Origin: Jeotgalibaca ciconiae
GTDB lineage: Bacteria; Bacillota; Bacilli; Lactobacillales; Aerococcaceae
Length of the DNA: 64,000 nucleotides
Assembly: GCF_003955755.1 (NCBI RefSeq)
Contig: NZ_CP034465.1
Location: 992,001-1,056,000, forward strand
Direction: 5' to 3'
The position numbers and the translations under genes were made by a program. This document shows positions 8,792 to 17,545 of this stretch, in pieces (within the stretch, counting starts at the first letter, position 1; every line of letters begins with the position of its first letter). The notes below the pieces were generated by a model, which did no database searches, was not told where the DNA came from, and saw only the letters and a list, made by a program, of their open reading frames with translations.

Positions 8792-9724
8792 TTAATGCAC
8801 TCCTTCGTTTATAACTTTAATTTGTTTTTTTAATTCTTCTACATTTGAAAAATCCGTTAATCCCTTTGTAAAAGCGGTAGAACTTCCTGCAGCAATGCTA
8901 TGTTTTAATGTTTCGCTCAAATCTGATTTTTTTAACATCCCCGCCAAAAAGGTTGCCAGTAGTGTGTCTCCCGCACAAGCTGTATTCACAACTTCTCCTT
9001 TAGGTGAATTCCCTGAAATAAGCATCTTTTCGTTTACAAAAACTGCTCCCTCTGATCCTAACGAAAGCAAAACATTTTGGGCTCCTTCCTCGATCAACTT
9101 TCTAGCATAAATCAGATACTCCTTTCTTGATACTAATGAAGTACCAAACCACTCCGATAACTCTTCTTCATTTGGCTTCAATAAAAATGGTTGGTATTTT
9201 AAACAATTGATAATTTCCGGATAACTGCTGTCAATAATTAAATGAACACCATTTTCAAAACAAATTCGACTAATTTCCTCGAATATAGAAGGTCTTACTC
9301 CTTTGGGAAGACTTCCAGAGACACATAAATAATCTCCCGACTCTAATTTTTTTATTTGATTCAAAAATTTAACGATACTTTCTTCAGGGATGCTCGGCCC
9401 TTTATTTACAAGTTTATATTCTTCCCCACTATTATTTACTTGAGTAAAAACATTTATCCTGGTCATTCCAGGAACCTCGATAAAATTTGTACGAATCTCT
9501 TTCTCATTCAAGTAATCTTCTATATATTTTCCTGTAAAACCAGCTTGAAAACCTAACGCTATGCTATCAATTCCTAACATTTTTAAAATAAGTGAAACAT
9601 TTACCCCTTTTCCGTTTGCTTGAATATCATCATCAGTGGTACGATTAACTGTAAATGGAACGAGATTTTCTGTTTCAATGAAAAGATCAATTGCTAAATT
9701 CAATGTACATGTATAAAGTGTCAT
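8792..9724 (-). CDS. PfkB-family hexose-phosphate kinase (1-phosphofructokinase/tagatose-phosphate kinase)
   Basis: 310 residues, first gene of the operon. PfkB signatures: N-terminal TLNLAIDL, NGKGVNVSLILKMLG, and the catalytic anion-hole motif NTACAGDTLLATFLAG with the base Asp (most relatives read GAGDS). It phosphorylates the sugar phosphate delivered by the PTS to a 1,6-bisphosphate that the LacD-type aldolase can cleave. FruK and LacC are close relatives and cannot be separated by eye; the aldolase partner favours tagatose phosphate. GGAGGAGG lies upstream of the ATG. Confidence 0.85.
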   Translation of the reverse strand: MTLYTCTLNLAIDLFIETENLVPFTVNRTTDDDIQANGKGVNVSLILKMLGIDSIALGFQAGFTGKYIEDYLNEKEIRTNFIEVPGMTRINVFTQVNNSGEEYKLVNKGPSIPEESIVKFLNQIKKLESGDYLCVSGSLPKGVRPSIFEEISRICFENGVHLIIDSSYPEIINCLKYQPFLLKPNEEELSEWFGTSLVSRKEYLIYARKLIEEGAQNVLLSLGSEGAVFVNEKMLISGNSPKGEVVNTACAGDTLLATFLAGMLKKSDLSETLKHSIAAGSSTAFTKGLTDFSNVEELKKQIKVINEGVH

Positions 9725-9754
9725 GTTTTTACCTCCTCCCTACACTTCTATTAT

Positions 9755-9797
9755 GCAACGAATAATGATGTAAATGTTTTCTTAATCATCGTAATTA
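9755..9797. promoter_or_regulatory. divergent control region of the ketose operon and its RpiR gene
   Basis: Between the kinase start (9724) and the regulator start (9839), AATAATGATG (about 9760) and CATCGTAATTA (about 9787) form an imperfect inverted repeat of the kind bound by dimeric regulators. A CATAAT -10 for the kinase side lies next to it. The adjacent RpiR protein is the likely binder. Confidence 0.4.
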
Positions 9798-9838
9798 GCT
9801 GAAAACCTTTACAAATTCTTATTAAAAGGAGTATTTAT

Positions 9839-10588
9839 TTGGAAAACAAACTAAGTAATACAGAACAATTTCTGTGGGATTTTATTCAAAGACATATTTT
9901 AGAGATACCGAATTATTCCATTGTAAAATTAAGTGAATTGGCAAATGTCTCAACAGCTACCATCGTTCGTACGATGAAAAAGAAAGGATATGAAGGTTTT
10001 ACTGCCTTTAAGCATCATTTGAAAGAAATGGAAAATCAGAATATTAATTTTACTTCTCTTGATCAAGTTGACCAGGGAATTCGTACAGCCATTTTAAAAA
10101 ATGAGCAAGAAGTAATCCGCACCATCAATATGATTGAAATAGGAAATATTGAAGATGCTATCCAAAAAATCAAAGTAGCTCACCGAATTGTCATTTTTGC
10201 AAGAGGATTCTCTGAGTTGATCGCACAAGAAATGATGGTCAAATTTCAACTAGCCGGTAAATATTGCGAATTGCATACTGACCCAGAAATTATTAAAAGC
10301 ATTAGCAAAAAGCTCACGAAGGACGATATCGCTATTTTTGTATCTTTAAATGGAGAAACAAAGGAACTAGTCATTGCGGCAGAGAACTGTTATAAAAATG
10401 AAATCGGTTCATTGCTTCTTACCGCAAACAAATACGGAAGTATTATGGAATACATTGAAATACCTTTTATTGGTTTTAAATCAGAAGGTTCTTTCTTTCC
10501 AGACTACGAAGTACGTTCCCGCTTGCCGTTATCGATTCTAGCACGAATACTATTAGACTCTTATGCGTTACGGATGTTGGATTATTGA
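9839..10588 (+). CDS. MurR/RpiR-family regulator of the ketose operon
   Basis: 249 residues: N-terminal HTH_6 domain with YSIVKLSELANVSTATIVR, then a SIS phosphosugar-binding domain (about 105-230; IVIFARGFSELIAQ, FVSLNGETKEL). The start is TTG at 9839, behind AAAAGGAG at the right spacing. It diverges from the kinase-PTS-aldolase operon, so it most likely senses the phosphorylated ketose. Some glycine-rich SIS positions differ from well-studied members. Activator or repressor role is not visible. Confidence 0.85.
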   Translation: MENKLSNTEQFLWDFIQRHILEIPNYSIVKLSELANVSTATIVRTMKKKGYEGFTAFKHHLKEMENQNINFTSLDQVDQGIRTAILKNEQEVIRTINMIEIGNIEDAIQKIKVAHRIVIFARGFSELIAQEMMVKFQLAGKYCELHTDPEIIKSISKKLTKDDIAIFVSLNGETKELVIAAENCYKNEIGSLLLTANKYGSIMEYIEIPFIGFKSEGSFFPDYEVRSRLPLSILARILLDSYALRMLDY

Positions 10589-10606
10589 TGTTTGAGAATA
10601 GCAAAC

Positions 10607-10644
10607 AAAAGCAGCTGCTTCCAATTAGGTCGCAGCTGCTTTCT
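10607..10644. terminator. bidirectional terminator between convergent RpiR genes
   Basis: AAAGCAGCTGC (10608-10618) and GCAGCTGCTTT (10632-10642) pair perfectly around a 13-nt loop, with T or A runs on either side. Confidence 0.75.
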
Positions 10645-10686
10645 GAAATTGCCCCATTAATCCCTATTCAATAACGGCATATTTTT

Positions 10687-11439
10687 TTAGATATCGCTGA
10701 TTTGTTTGATTGTTCTTACCAGTAAATCTACTAACAGAAAGAAACCAATTCGTGATATAGAGTCATCTTTTTTTGTATCCATTTCTTCCGTATGGCAAAA
10801 TAGTTTTAAATCTGCGTAGGAAGGTAGGATACTTGATTGAAAGGAGGTCAAGCTGATTATTTTAGCTTTTTTCATGTGAACTTTGCGTGCTGTATCAATA
10901 ATCTTTTTCGTACTGCCCGACAAGGAAATTAAGATCACCACATCATTTTCGGTCACTAGATTTGTAAAGGTTTCTGACAGATTATAGTCTTTTATAAAAA
11001 AACAATGAATCCCCATTGAAAACAATAAATGCTCCAAGTAATATCCGACGGGTTTACTCGTTCCACGTGCCATAATAAAAACATTCTTTGCCTTCAACAT
11101 CTCTTCTGCACAACGATTCAATTCATCTTCGGATACGAGTGACATTGTTTTTTCAAAACTTTGGGTGGTGTTTTCTTTTACAGAGCGTCTTTCGTTCTTT
11201 TCTATCACAGCATCCTCTCGCAATTGTCGATTGATATGGTATTTCAATTCTTTGAATCCACTAAACCCCATCTTTTGAGAAAGATTGATAATGACTGTTT
11301 TAGAGACAAAAGCAAGCTCTGCCAGTTGATTAATATTTATATAAGGAACTTCTTCCAGATGGTTCATGATATAAGTAAGTGCTTTTCTTTCGCTTTCCGT
11401 TAAATCATCATAGCTATTTATAAAATCAAGCATCAGCAT
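10687..11439 (-). CDS. MurR/RpiR-family regulator of the PTS-lyase-malic enzyme-fumarase locus
   Basis: 250 residues with an HTH_6 domain (INQLAELAFVSKTVIINLSQ) and a SIS domain (about 110-240; VFIMARGTSKPVGYYLEHLL, VILISLSGSTKKIIDTA). It is the last minus-strand gene after fumC, 38 bases downstream; a TATAAT at 11465-11470 in that gap may give it its own promoter. The SIS domain implies a phosphosugar ligand, which fits a PTS-imported substrate for the whole cluster. It is clearly different from the RpiR protein at 9839. Confidence 0.85.
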   Translation of the reverse strand: MLMLDFINSYDDLTESERKALTYIMNHLEEVPYININQLAELAFVSKTVIINLSQKMGFSGFKELKYHINRQLREDAVIEKNERRSVKENTTQSFEKTMSLVSEDELNRCAEEMLKAKNVFIMARGTSKPVGYYLEHLLFSMGIHCFFIKDYNLSETFTNLVTENDVVILISLSGSTKKIIDTARKVHMKKAKIISLTSFQSSILPSYADLKLFCHTEEMDTKKDDSISRIGFFLLVDLLVRTIKQISDI

Positions 11440-11477
11440 TCACCCTTTTAGCAATATAGGGGCATTATATCATATGA

Positions 11478-12836
11478 TTAAATCATTTCATTGGGGTTCA
11501 GCCACTGTTTTAATTCTTCCTTCGAAGCATAGTTTAAAGATAATGCCGCTTCTTCTAAAGTTAGCTTTTCATTCAATGCTTTATGAGCAATCTCTGCAGA
11601 TTTTTCATAGCCGATATGAGGTGCCAAAGCCGTTACCAGCATGAGTGACGACGCGACAAGTTCTTCCATCCGCTTCTCATTCACAGTAAGACCGATTAAA
11701 CATTTTTCTCTAAAAGAACGCATCCCATCTGTCAACAAAGTAACGGTCTGAAGAAAATTATGAATAATAACAGGCTTATATACATTCAACTCAAAGTTTC
11801 CTTGACTAGCTGCTACTTGAATAGTTGTATCGTTCCCCATCACCTGCGCAACAATCATCGTCAAAGCTTCTGCCTGAGTCGGATTGACTTTCCCCGGCAT
11901 AATGGAGCTTCCTGGTTCGTTACTTGGTAAAGTTAATTCTCCTAATCCGCTGCGCGGACCGCTTGCAAGCCAACGAATGTCATTTGCGATTTTCATTAGA
12001 TCGCTTGCTAAAGCTCGAAGAGAACCATGGACAAAAGATATGGGTTGATGACTCGTTAACGCAAAATATTTATTCGGATCACTGATAAATGGAATAACCA
12101 GTGATTTTTCTAATTCCTGTGCCACTTTTTCCCCAAAACTATTGGAAGCATTCAAGCCTGTTCCAACTGCTGTGCCGCCAATTGCCAGTTTTAATAGTGA
12201 CTCACTGCTCATTTTAATGGCATTCAAACTGTTTTCAACCATGCTCTTCCAACCACTGACTTCTTGGCCAAATGTTATGGGAGTAGCATCTTGTAAATGA
12301 GTCCGGCCTATTTTCACTGTGCTTTGGTAACGACCCATTAGATTGGACAATACTTTTAGCCACTCTTCCATTTCCGGTATGAGATGATTCTGTATTTCAC
12401 TGTAAGCTGCGATATGCATGGCTGTGGGAAAAACATCGTTCGAGCTTTGCGATAAATTTACATGGTCATTAGGGTGAACGGCTCCTTGCTGTGAAGCTAA
12501 GTGAGCTATAACTTCATTCACGTTCATATTGCTTTGGGTGCCGCTGCCCGTTTGCCACAAACAAAGCGGAAAATGTTTCTCATAGCTGTTCAAATCTTGC
12601 AGTAATAACTCACACGCTACTCGAATGTTCTCCCCGTTTACTTCTGAAAGTTTTCCCTCTTCCTGATTAACGATGGCACAAGCTTTTTTTACTTGTATAA
12701 GTGCCTCAATTAAAGAAATCGGCATCTTCTCATTACCTATTTGAAAATTTTCTAAACTTCTTTGCGTTTGGGCTCCCCATAATGCTTCCTGAGCTACTTT
12801 TATTTCTCCCATTGAATCTCTCTCGATTCGATCCAT
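11478..12836 (-). CDS. fumC: class II fumarate hydratase
   Basis: 452 residues of the fumarase/aspartase superfamily. Fumarase C signatures: [29 protein letters not shown], and the catalytic Ser loop [13 protein letters not shown]. It interconverts fumarate and L-malate, oxygen-stable. Behind AGGAGGG. It lies 11 bases after the malic enzyme gene in the same operon, so malate made here is positioned to feed malic enzyme. There is no sign of other TCA genes in the window, which makes a dedicated catabolic role more likely than a housekeeping one. Confidence 0.9.
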   Translation of the reverse strand: MDRIERDSMGEIKVAQEALWGAQTQRSLENFQIGNEKMPISLIEALIQVKKACAIVNQEEGKLSEVNGENIRVACELLLQDLNSYEKHFPLCLWQTGSGTQSNMNVNEVIAHLASQQGAVHPNDHVNLSQSSNDVFPTAMHIAAYSEIQNHLIPEMEEWLKVLSNLMGRYQSTVKIGRTHLQDATPITFGQEVSGWKSMVENSLNAIKMSSESLLKLAIGGTAVGTGLNASNSFGEKVAQELEKSLVIPFISDPNKYFALTSHQPISFVHGSLRALASDLMKIANDIRWLASGPRSGLGELTLPSNEPGSSIMPGKVNPTQAEALTMIVAQVMGNDTTIQVAASQGNFELNVYKPVIIHNFLQTVTLLTDGMRSFREKCLIGLTVNEKRMEELVASSLMLVTALAPHIGYEKSAEIAHKALNEKLTLEEAALSLNYASKEELKQWLNPNEMI

Positions 12837-12847
12837 CGCTTTCCCTC

Positions 12848-14023
12848 CTATATACTGCTCACGCCTGTATCCCTGGCTGCTTGTGCTACATATTGTGTAA
12901 CCTGTTCAGCTACTGCTTTATTTAATGCATCGGGAATAATATATTCTTCCGATAATTCTTCTTCAGAAATCATATCCGCAATTGCTTGAGCTGCAGCAAC
13001 TTTCATTTCTTTATTAATGGTTGTTGCTCGAACAGAGAGCGCTCCTTTAAAAATCCCCGGAAAAGCCAATACATTATTAATCTGATTAGGAAAATCTGAT
13101 CTACCTGTCCCTACTATTCTTGCTCCTGCTTCTTTTGCTTCTTCGTACATAATCTCAGGAACAGGGTTAGCCATCGCAAAAATAATCGCATCATCATTCA
13201 TTAATTGAACCATTTCTTTCGTAACAATTCCGCCAACTGATACACCAATAAAGACATCGGCGCCTTTCATTGCATCACTCAAATCACCATTAACATTTTG
13301 TGGATTCGATTTTTGAGCCAGTATTTTTTTATGTTCGTCCATTGGTGCTTCTCTATTTTCTGCCAAAATTCCATATTCATCACAAATAACGGCTTTTTCA
13401 ATTCCCATCTCCATTAGCATATTAATGATGGCCGTTCCGGCAGCTCCAGGTCCATTTAAGACAACTTTTATATCTTCAATCCGTTTTCCAACCAAACGAA
13501 GACTATTCAAGATACCCGCAACTACTACAATCGCAGTTCCGTGTTGATCATCATGAAATACAGGAATCGAAAGTAGTGCATCCAGTTGCTTTTCAATCTC
13601 AAAACATCTTGGCGAAGAAATGTCTTCTAAATTAATTCCACCAAAAGTTGGTGCTAAATAACGTACTGTCCGAACAATTTCATCTACATCTTTTGTATCC
13701 AAAGAAATTGGAAATGCATCCACATCAGCGAATTCTTTAAATAAAATCGCTTTTCCTTCCATCACCGGCATTGCGGCTTCAGGTCCAATATCGCCTAGTC
13801 CTAATACTGCTGTACCATCCGTAACGATTGCTACTAAATTCCCCTTAGAGGTGTAGGTATAAGCTTCCGTTACATCCTCCGCTATCTTTCTGCATGGCTC
13901 TGCAACTCCCGGTGTATAAGCTAGGGCCAAATCTTCTCTCGTATTGATAGCTACCTTGCTTTCAACAGATATTTTCCCTTTTTTCTCTTTATGCAATGCT
14001 AAGCTTTTTTCGTTCGTATCCAT
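12848..14023 (-). CDS. NAD(P)-dependent malic enzyme
   Basis: About 391 residues, the short bacterial malic-enzyme type. Seen: [10 protein letters not shown] with the catalytic Tyr, [40 protein letters not shown] (metal-binding), [11 protein letters not shown], and the Rossmann loop NGPGAAGTA. It oxidatively decarboxylates malate to pyruvate and CO2. ATG at 14023 (MDTNEK) is chosen behind AAAGGTGAG; a GTG nine bases earlier overlaps that site. It sits between a lyase that should release fumarate and fumarase. Confidence 0.92.
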   Translation of the reverse strand: MDTNEKSLALHKEKKGKISVESKVAINTREDLALAYTPGVAEPCRKIAEDVTEAYTYTSKGNLVAIVTDGTAVLGLGDIGPEAAMPVMEGKAILFKEFADVDAFPISLDTKDVDEIVRTVRYLAPTFGGINLEDISSPRCFEIEKQLDALLSIPVFHDDQHGTAIVVVAGILNSLRLVGKRIEDIKVVLNGPGAAGTAIINMLMEMGIEKAVICDEYGILAENREAPMDEHKKILAQKSNPQNVNGDLSDAMKGADVFIGVSVGGIVTKEMVQLMNDDAIIFAMANPVPEIMYEEAKEAGARIVGTGRSDFPNQINNVLAFPGIFKGALSVRATTINKEMKVAAAQAIADMISEEELSEEYIIPDALNKAVAEQVTQYVAQAARDTGVSSI

Positions 14024-14054
14024 TTTTCTCACCTTTCCATATTTGAAATTAAAA

Positions 14055-14098
14055 TAAGTAAAGAGGCCTCTCCTATATTTTACCAGAGGCCTCCTAAA
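14055..14098 (-). terminator. intercistronic stem-loop between lyase and malic enzyme genes
   Basis: GAGGCCTCT and AGAGGCCTC (14063-14071 and 14085-14093) form a GC-rich stem followed on the minus strand by TTTACTTATTTT. In the middle of a co-directional gene set this could be a partial terminator or an RNA-stability element that lowers mae-fumC expression relative to PTS-lyase. Confidence 0.6.
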
Positions 14099-14115
14099 AA
14101 AGTATTCAATCCGTT

Positions 14116-15483
14116 TTAATAATCGTTTGCTATTTCTACTGCTACTGCTGCTGCTCGTTTGGCTTCTTCTTCAGCGATTTGTTCAGATAAACCAATATAA
14201 TTTCTAGGATCAATCATATCTCGTACTTCCTCTTCGGTAAATTCACTGGCAATCAACTCATTTTTTATCAAATTGCTGTAAAAATCTTCCCCTTCTGCAG
14301 CAGTCTTCATCGCAATTTCGTACATCAAAGAGTGCGCTTGGTCTTTTCCAAGTTTTGTCGCTAGCTCCATCATAACATTCTCGCAATTATCCAGCCCCTT
14401 GTTTCTCAAAGCATTCTGTAACATACGATCACGGTGAGGAACCATTGTACGGGTTAACTCTTCTGTTCTCAGCAAAATTTCTGTAGTCAGTTCAAGAGCT
14501 TCTTCCAAGATTCCATCAAAAAGCATGTAAGAACTACTGTCTCCTTCATAAGGCCGCACAGAAGAATACATTCCTACGCCTGGCAAAGAGTACAGTTTTT
14601 GAGAATTAGCCACAATACCTTTTGCCAATTTTGGATTGATTTTATGAGGCATCGTGCTACTGCCCACTGTGCCTTTACTAAACCCTTCTGAAATTTCTCC
14701 AATTTCTTCAAGAGTGGTGCTGTACACTTCTTCTCCTATTTTATGACAAATATTAGCCATTAAAGCTAGGTTCATTATGTATTCAATCTTATGTGTGCTG
14801 ATATTGCGAGAAGGGACTTCCATGGCGTACATTCCGGTTAACTCTGCCACTCGTTTCTGCACATTTGGACCAACTTCTGGCATCGAACTAAACGTTCCAA
14901 CCGCTCCACCCATCATAATTTTGAAAACTCGTTTTTCTACTTCACGCATTCTTTCATAGCATTCAATAAATTCGCTAATCCAAACTGATACCTTGTAACC
15001 GTAAGTAATGGGTGTAGCATGACGTCCATGTGTCCGCCCTGGCATTACAGCATCTTTGTTTTCTTCAGCTAATTTACTTAGGTTTCCCAGAATTTCACCA
15101 ATTAGCTGAATATATTTATCATGGACTTGTTTTACCATATATAACTGAGAGCTTTGTTGAATATTTTGTGTAGTAATTCCATAATGGACATATTTTCCAC
15201 TTTCTTCCGGGCAAGCTTTTACTAATACTTTTAAAAATGGCACAAAGCCATGTCCAATTTCCCGGTAAATACGGTCCATCTCTTCAAAATCAATATTTTC
15301 TACTTTTGCTGCTTCTTTAATATCTCTCGCTGCCTGTTCGGGAATGAAGCCCTCTTCCGCTTGTGCTTGAGCCAAGGCACTTTCAAACAATAACCATGTT
15401 TTGTATTTTTCTTCATCTGAAAAAAGCTCTTTAATCCCTCGATCATTTATGGTCTTACTTTTTGAGTCATATAGTGCTCTCAT
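14116..15483 (-). CDS. fumarase/aspartase-superfamily lyase (adenylosuccinate-lyase-like), probable novel substrate
   Basis: 455 residues. Superfamily signatures: HYGITTQNIQQSSQ (His100 at the position of the ASL catalytic His region), GRTHGRHATPITYG (150-162), and the mobile catalytic loop GSSTMPHKINP (274-284). The family splits C-N or C-O bonds by beta-elimination, normally releasing fumarate. Housekeeping adenylosuccinate lyase belongs in purine operons and reads HYGLTSTDVVDT at the first motif; here TTQNIQQSSQ differs. The neighbours are a sugar PTS, malic enzyme and fumarase. I infer it cleaves an imported, phosphorylated sugar-aspartate or sugar-malate conjugate to fumarate. AGGAGG precedes the start. 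Confidence 0.75.
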   Translation of the reverse strand: MRALYDSKSKTINDRGIKELFSDEEKYKTWLLFESALAQAQAEEGFIPEQAARDIKEAAKVENIDFEEMDRIYREIGHGFVPFLKVLVKACPEESGKYVHYGITTQNIQQSSQLYMVKQVHDKYIQLIGEILGNLSKLAEENKDAVMPGRTHGRHATPITYGYKVSVWISEFIECYERMREVEKRVFKIMMGGAVGTFSSMPEVGPNVQKRVAELTGMYAMEVPSRNISTHKIEYIMNLALMANICHKIGEEVYSTTLEEIGEISEGFSKGTVGSSTMPHKINPKLAKGIVANSQKLYSLPGVGMYSSVRPYEGDSSSYMLFDGILEEALELTTEILLRTEELTRTMVPHRDRMLQNALRNKGLDNCENVMMELATKLGKDQAHSLMYEIAMKTAAEGEDFYSNLIKNELIASEFTEEEVRDMIDPRNYIGLSEQIAEEEAKRAAAVAVEIANDY

Positions 15484-15510
15484 CCGATAAAAACCTCCTA
15501 AAATAGTTCA

Positions 15511-17067
15511 TTATGCTAATTCTTGATCCACTGCATTCCTTACAAATTCTACTTGTGGACCATATACGATATGGATATGTTTTGCTGCCGGGAAAAAGAA
15601 TCCTGTACAGCCAGATTTTTCCAATAAATTTTTATCGATGACATTCACATCTTTTACATCGATTCTTAAACGTGTAATACAATTTTCTACGTTATCAATA
15701 TTGTTTTTACCGCCTAACGCCTTTACTACAATATCGGCAATTTCACCATATCGTTTTTCCCTTATCAGCGTATTATCCAAGTTTTGTGCTTCTTCTCGTC
15801 CAGGAGTTTTAATATCATATTTGACGATTGCCCATTTGAATATAAAATAAGTCAAAACCGCCATCGCAGAACCGATTAATACCAAGAAAATCCAATTCGT
15901 TCTTTCATATAGCAAGCCAAAGATTGCAAAATCGAAAATCGTTCCTCGAATATAACCAATCGCCACATTTGCCAAGGACATCAATACTGCCCCGATTCCC
16001 ACAATGGCCGCGTATACAACAAACAGTAACGGTGCAATAAATACAAAAGTGAATTCAAGCGGTTCCGTTACATTACCGAGCATCGCTGTTAAGACCATCG
16101 TAATCAACATGGACTTCACTTCTATTTTGTTCTCTTTTCTTGCTGTATGATACATAGCAAGCGCGATTGCAGGGAATAGGAATAAAGTTACCAACATTTG
16201 TTGCTGCGCCATGAAACGCGTCAATTCTGGCATCAATGTCCAATATTCGCTGTTGGGACCTTGATTGAATAATACTTCATTCATTGCTGGCACTACACCA
16301 ACAAACGTATTGCCATCAATTACATAAGATCCTCCTGCTTCGGTAAAGCGGAATAATGCATTCCACACATGATGCAAGCCAAAAGGAATAAATAAACGTT
16401 CCCCTGCTGCGGTAAAAAATGGACCCATGACACTTAAGAAAACAACTGATAATCTCATTAATAATCCTACAAAAACTTCCCAGATAAACGGTAGAAGCAA
16501 ACCAATTGAAACCATGACACCAATCGTAATAATTGGCACTGACTTTTTACCTGAAAAGAAGGCAAAAGCAGTCGGCAATTCCAAATTATAAAATTTATCG
16601 GTTGCCCACGAAGCAACCAAACCCGTTATAATACCGCCAGCAGCACTAATATTCATCGTTTGAATACCAAGGACATTTATTTGTCCTACTTGGGTCATTA
16701 CTTCTGGATTTGCCATTTTACCAGTCAATGTCAGCCAGACATTCATGGTAATAATCAAGGTTAAATAACCCGTTACAGATGCAAAAACAGCAATCCCTTT
16801 ATCCTTTTTACTCATTCCATATGCGACACCCATAGCAAACAGCAATGGAATGTTATCAAAGATGACACTTGCAATCGTACGAATACTTACTAAAATGGCA
16901 TTTACATTTTCATTTCCTAAAAAAGAAAACCGCTCAATCATATACGCCTGCACTAAAGCGCCACTGATCCCTAAAATCATCCCTACCGGTGCCAGTACAC
17001 CGATTGGAAGCAAGAGTGTTCGGCCAAACTTTTGAATCGATTCACTAAACTTTCTTTTTTCTCCCAT
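15511..17067 (-). CDS. PTS EIICB permease of the glucose/maltose/GlcNAc family
   Basis: 518 residues, first gene of the operon. The N-terminal EIIC domain (about 10-400) has roughly ten hydrophobic segments, including LLLPIGVLAPVGMILG and the family loop FIPFGLHHVWNALF. The EIIB domain at the C-terminus has the phospho-Cys in ENCITRLRIDV (Cys463). No EIIA is present, so it must borrow a glucose-type EIIA, for example the one fused to the sucrose permease at 58954. Relatives transport glucose, maltose, GlcNAc or MurNAc. The lyase/malic enzyme/fumarase neighbours suggest an unusual cargo. Confidence 0.88.
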   Translation of the reverse strand: MGEKRKFSESIQKFGRTLLLPIGVLAPVGMILGISGALVQAYMIERFSFLGNENVNAILVSIRTIASVIFDNIPLLFAMGVAYGMSKKDKGIAVFASVTGYLTLIITMNVWLTLTGKMANPEVMTQVGQINVLGIQTMNISAAGGIITGLVASWATDKFYNLELPTAFAFFSGKKSVPIITIGVMVSIGLLLPFIWEVFVGLLMRLSVVFLSVMGPFFTAAGERLFIPFGLHHVWNALFRFTEAGGSYVIDGNTFVGVVPAMNEVLFNQGPNSEYWTLMPELTRFMAQQQMLVTLFLFPAIALAMYHTARKENKIEVKSMLITMVLTAMLGNVTEPLEFTFVFIAPLLFVVYAAIVGIGAVLMSLANVAIGYIRGTIFDFAIFGLLYERTNWIFLVLIGSAMAVLTYFIFKWAIVKYDIKTPGREEAQNLDNTLIREKRYGEIADIVVKALGGKNNIDNVENCITRLRIDVKDVNVIDKNLLEKSGCTGFFFPAAKHIHIVYGPQVEFVRNAVDQELA

Positions 17068-17122
17068 CAGAACATTCTCCTTTTTTCATTATGGATATAG
17101 AGTAACACCGTTCGATAACATA

Positions 17123-17137
17123 TAAAAGCGCTGTCAA
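17123..17137 (-). promoter_or_regulatory. cre-like site over a TTGACA element, upstream of the PTS-lyase operon
   Basis: On the minus strand TGACAGCGCTTTTA matches 12 of 14 positions of the CcpA cre consensus and overlaps a TTGACA. A well-spaced -10 for that TTGACA is not obvious; TATGTT (17117-17122) may instead be the -10 of an activator-dependent promoter. Confidence 0.5.
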
Positions 17138-17146
17138 CTTACTAAG

Positions 17147-17181
17147 TGTGATGTAGGTCACCGGAAGTGACTTAGGTCATT
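17147..17181. promoter_or_regulatory. two tandem Crp/Fnr-type half-site pairs
   Basis: TGTGA-N6-TCAC (17147-17161) and AGTGA-N6-TCAT (17166-17180) share the core GTGANNTAGGTCA and are about one and a half to two helical turns apart. They sit directly upstream of the probable PTS promoter, where an activator of the Crp/Fnr family (ArcR/Flp-like in this group) would bind. Confidence 0.5.
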
Positions 17182-17198
17182 TTATGGCCTTTCTGCGT

Positions 17199-17347
17199 GA
17201 TTTCATCTAGCAGGGAGCTTTCTATCATCCACTGGATGAGAATAATCGCGAATCTCATCCAGTGGACCATGCTCAAGTTTCCAATTGAAGAGAATCAGTA
17301 TTTATCTCATCCAGTGAGAGCCGTCCCCGCTGTTCACTAGATGAAAT
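17199..17347. repeat. cluster of five CTCATCCAGTG-like motifs in both orientations
   Basis: Copies at about 17200 (TTTCATCTAG), 17229-17240 (CCACTGGATGAG), 17254-17265 (CTCATCCAGTGG), 17305-17316 (CTCATCCAGTGA) and 17334-17346 (TCACTAGATGAAA). The second and third form a perfect 12-bp inverted repeat with a 13-nt loop; the first and last are also inverted. No gene lies between 17067 and 17546. They may be operators or a small extragenic repeat. Confidence 0.6.
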
Positions 17348-17411
17348 TATGAAAATAGCTCCGTGTATTTGACGGCTTCCATTAAATTTTGTTAAATTTA
17401 GCTTTTCCTTC

Positions 17412-17450
17412 TCGATAAAAAGGAAGAAATGCTCATCACATTTCTTCCTT
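17412..17450 (-). terminator. intrinsic terminator after the pseudouridine synthase gene
   Basis: AAGGAAGAAATG (17420-17431) pairs perfectly with CATTTCTTCCTT (17439-17450), and the minus-strand RNA continues into TTTTTATC. Confidence 0.8.
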
Positions 17451-17545
17451 CAAAGTGTGTTTAGTTAAGAATAGCCATGAATAATATTTATTTTTATCTG
17501 TGACTTTTTTCGGAAATAGTAAACCCTTTTAATTGCTTATAGTCT

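Noticed and set aside
14116-15483. Calling the lyase purB (adenylosuccinate lyase)
   Set aside because: Context is a sugar PTS with malic enzyme and fumarase, and the first active-site motif differs from housekeeping ASL; superfamily membership alone does not justify the name.
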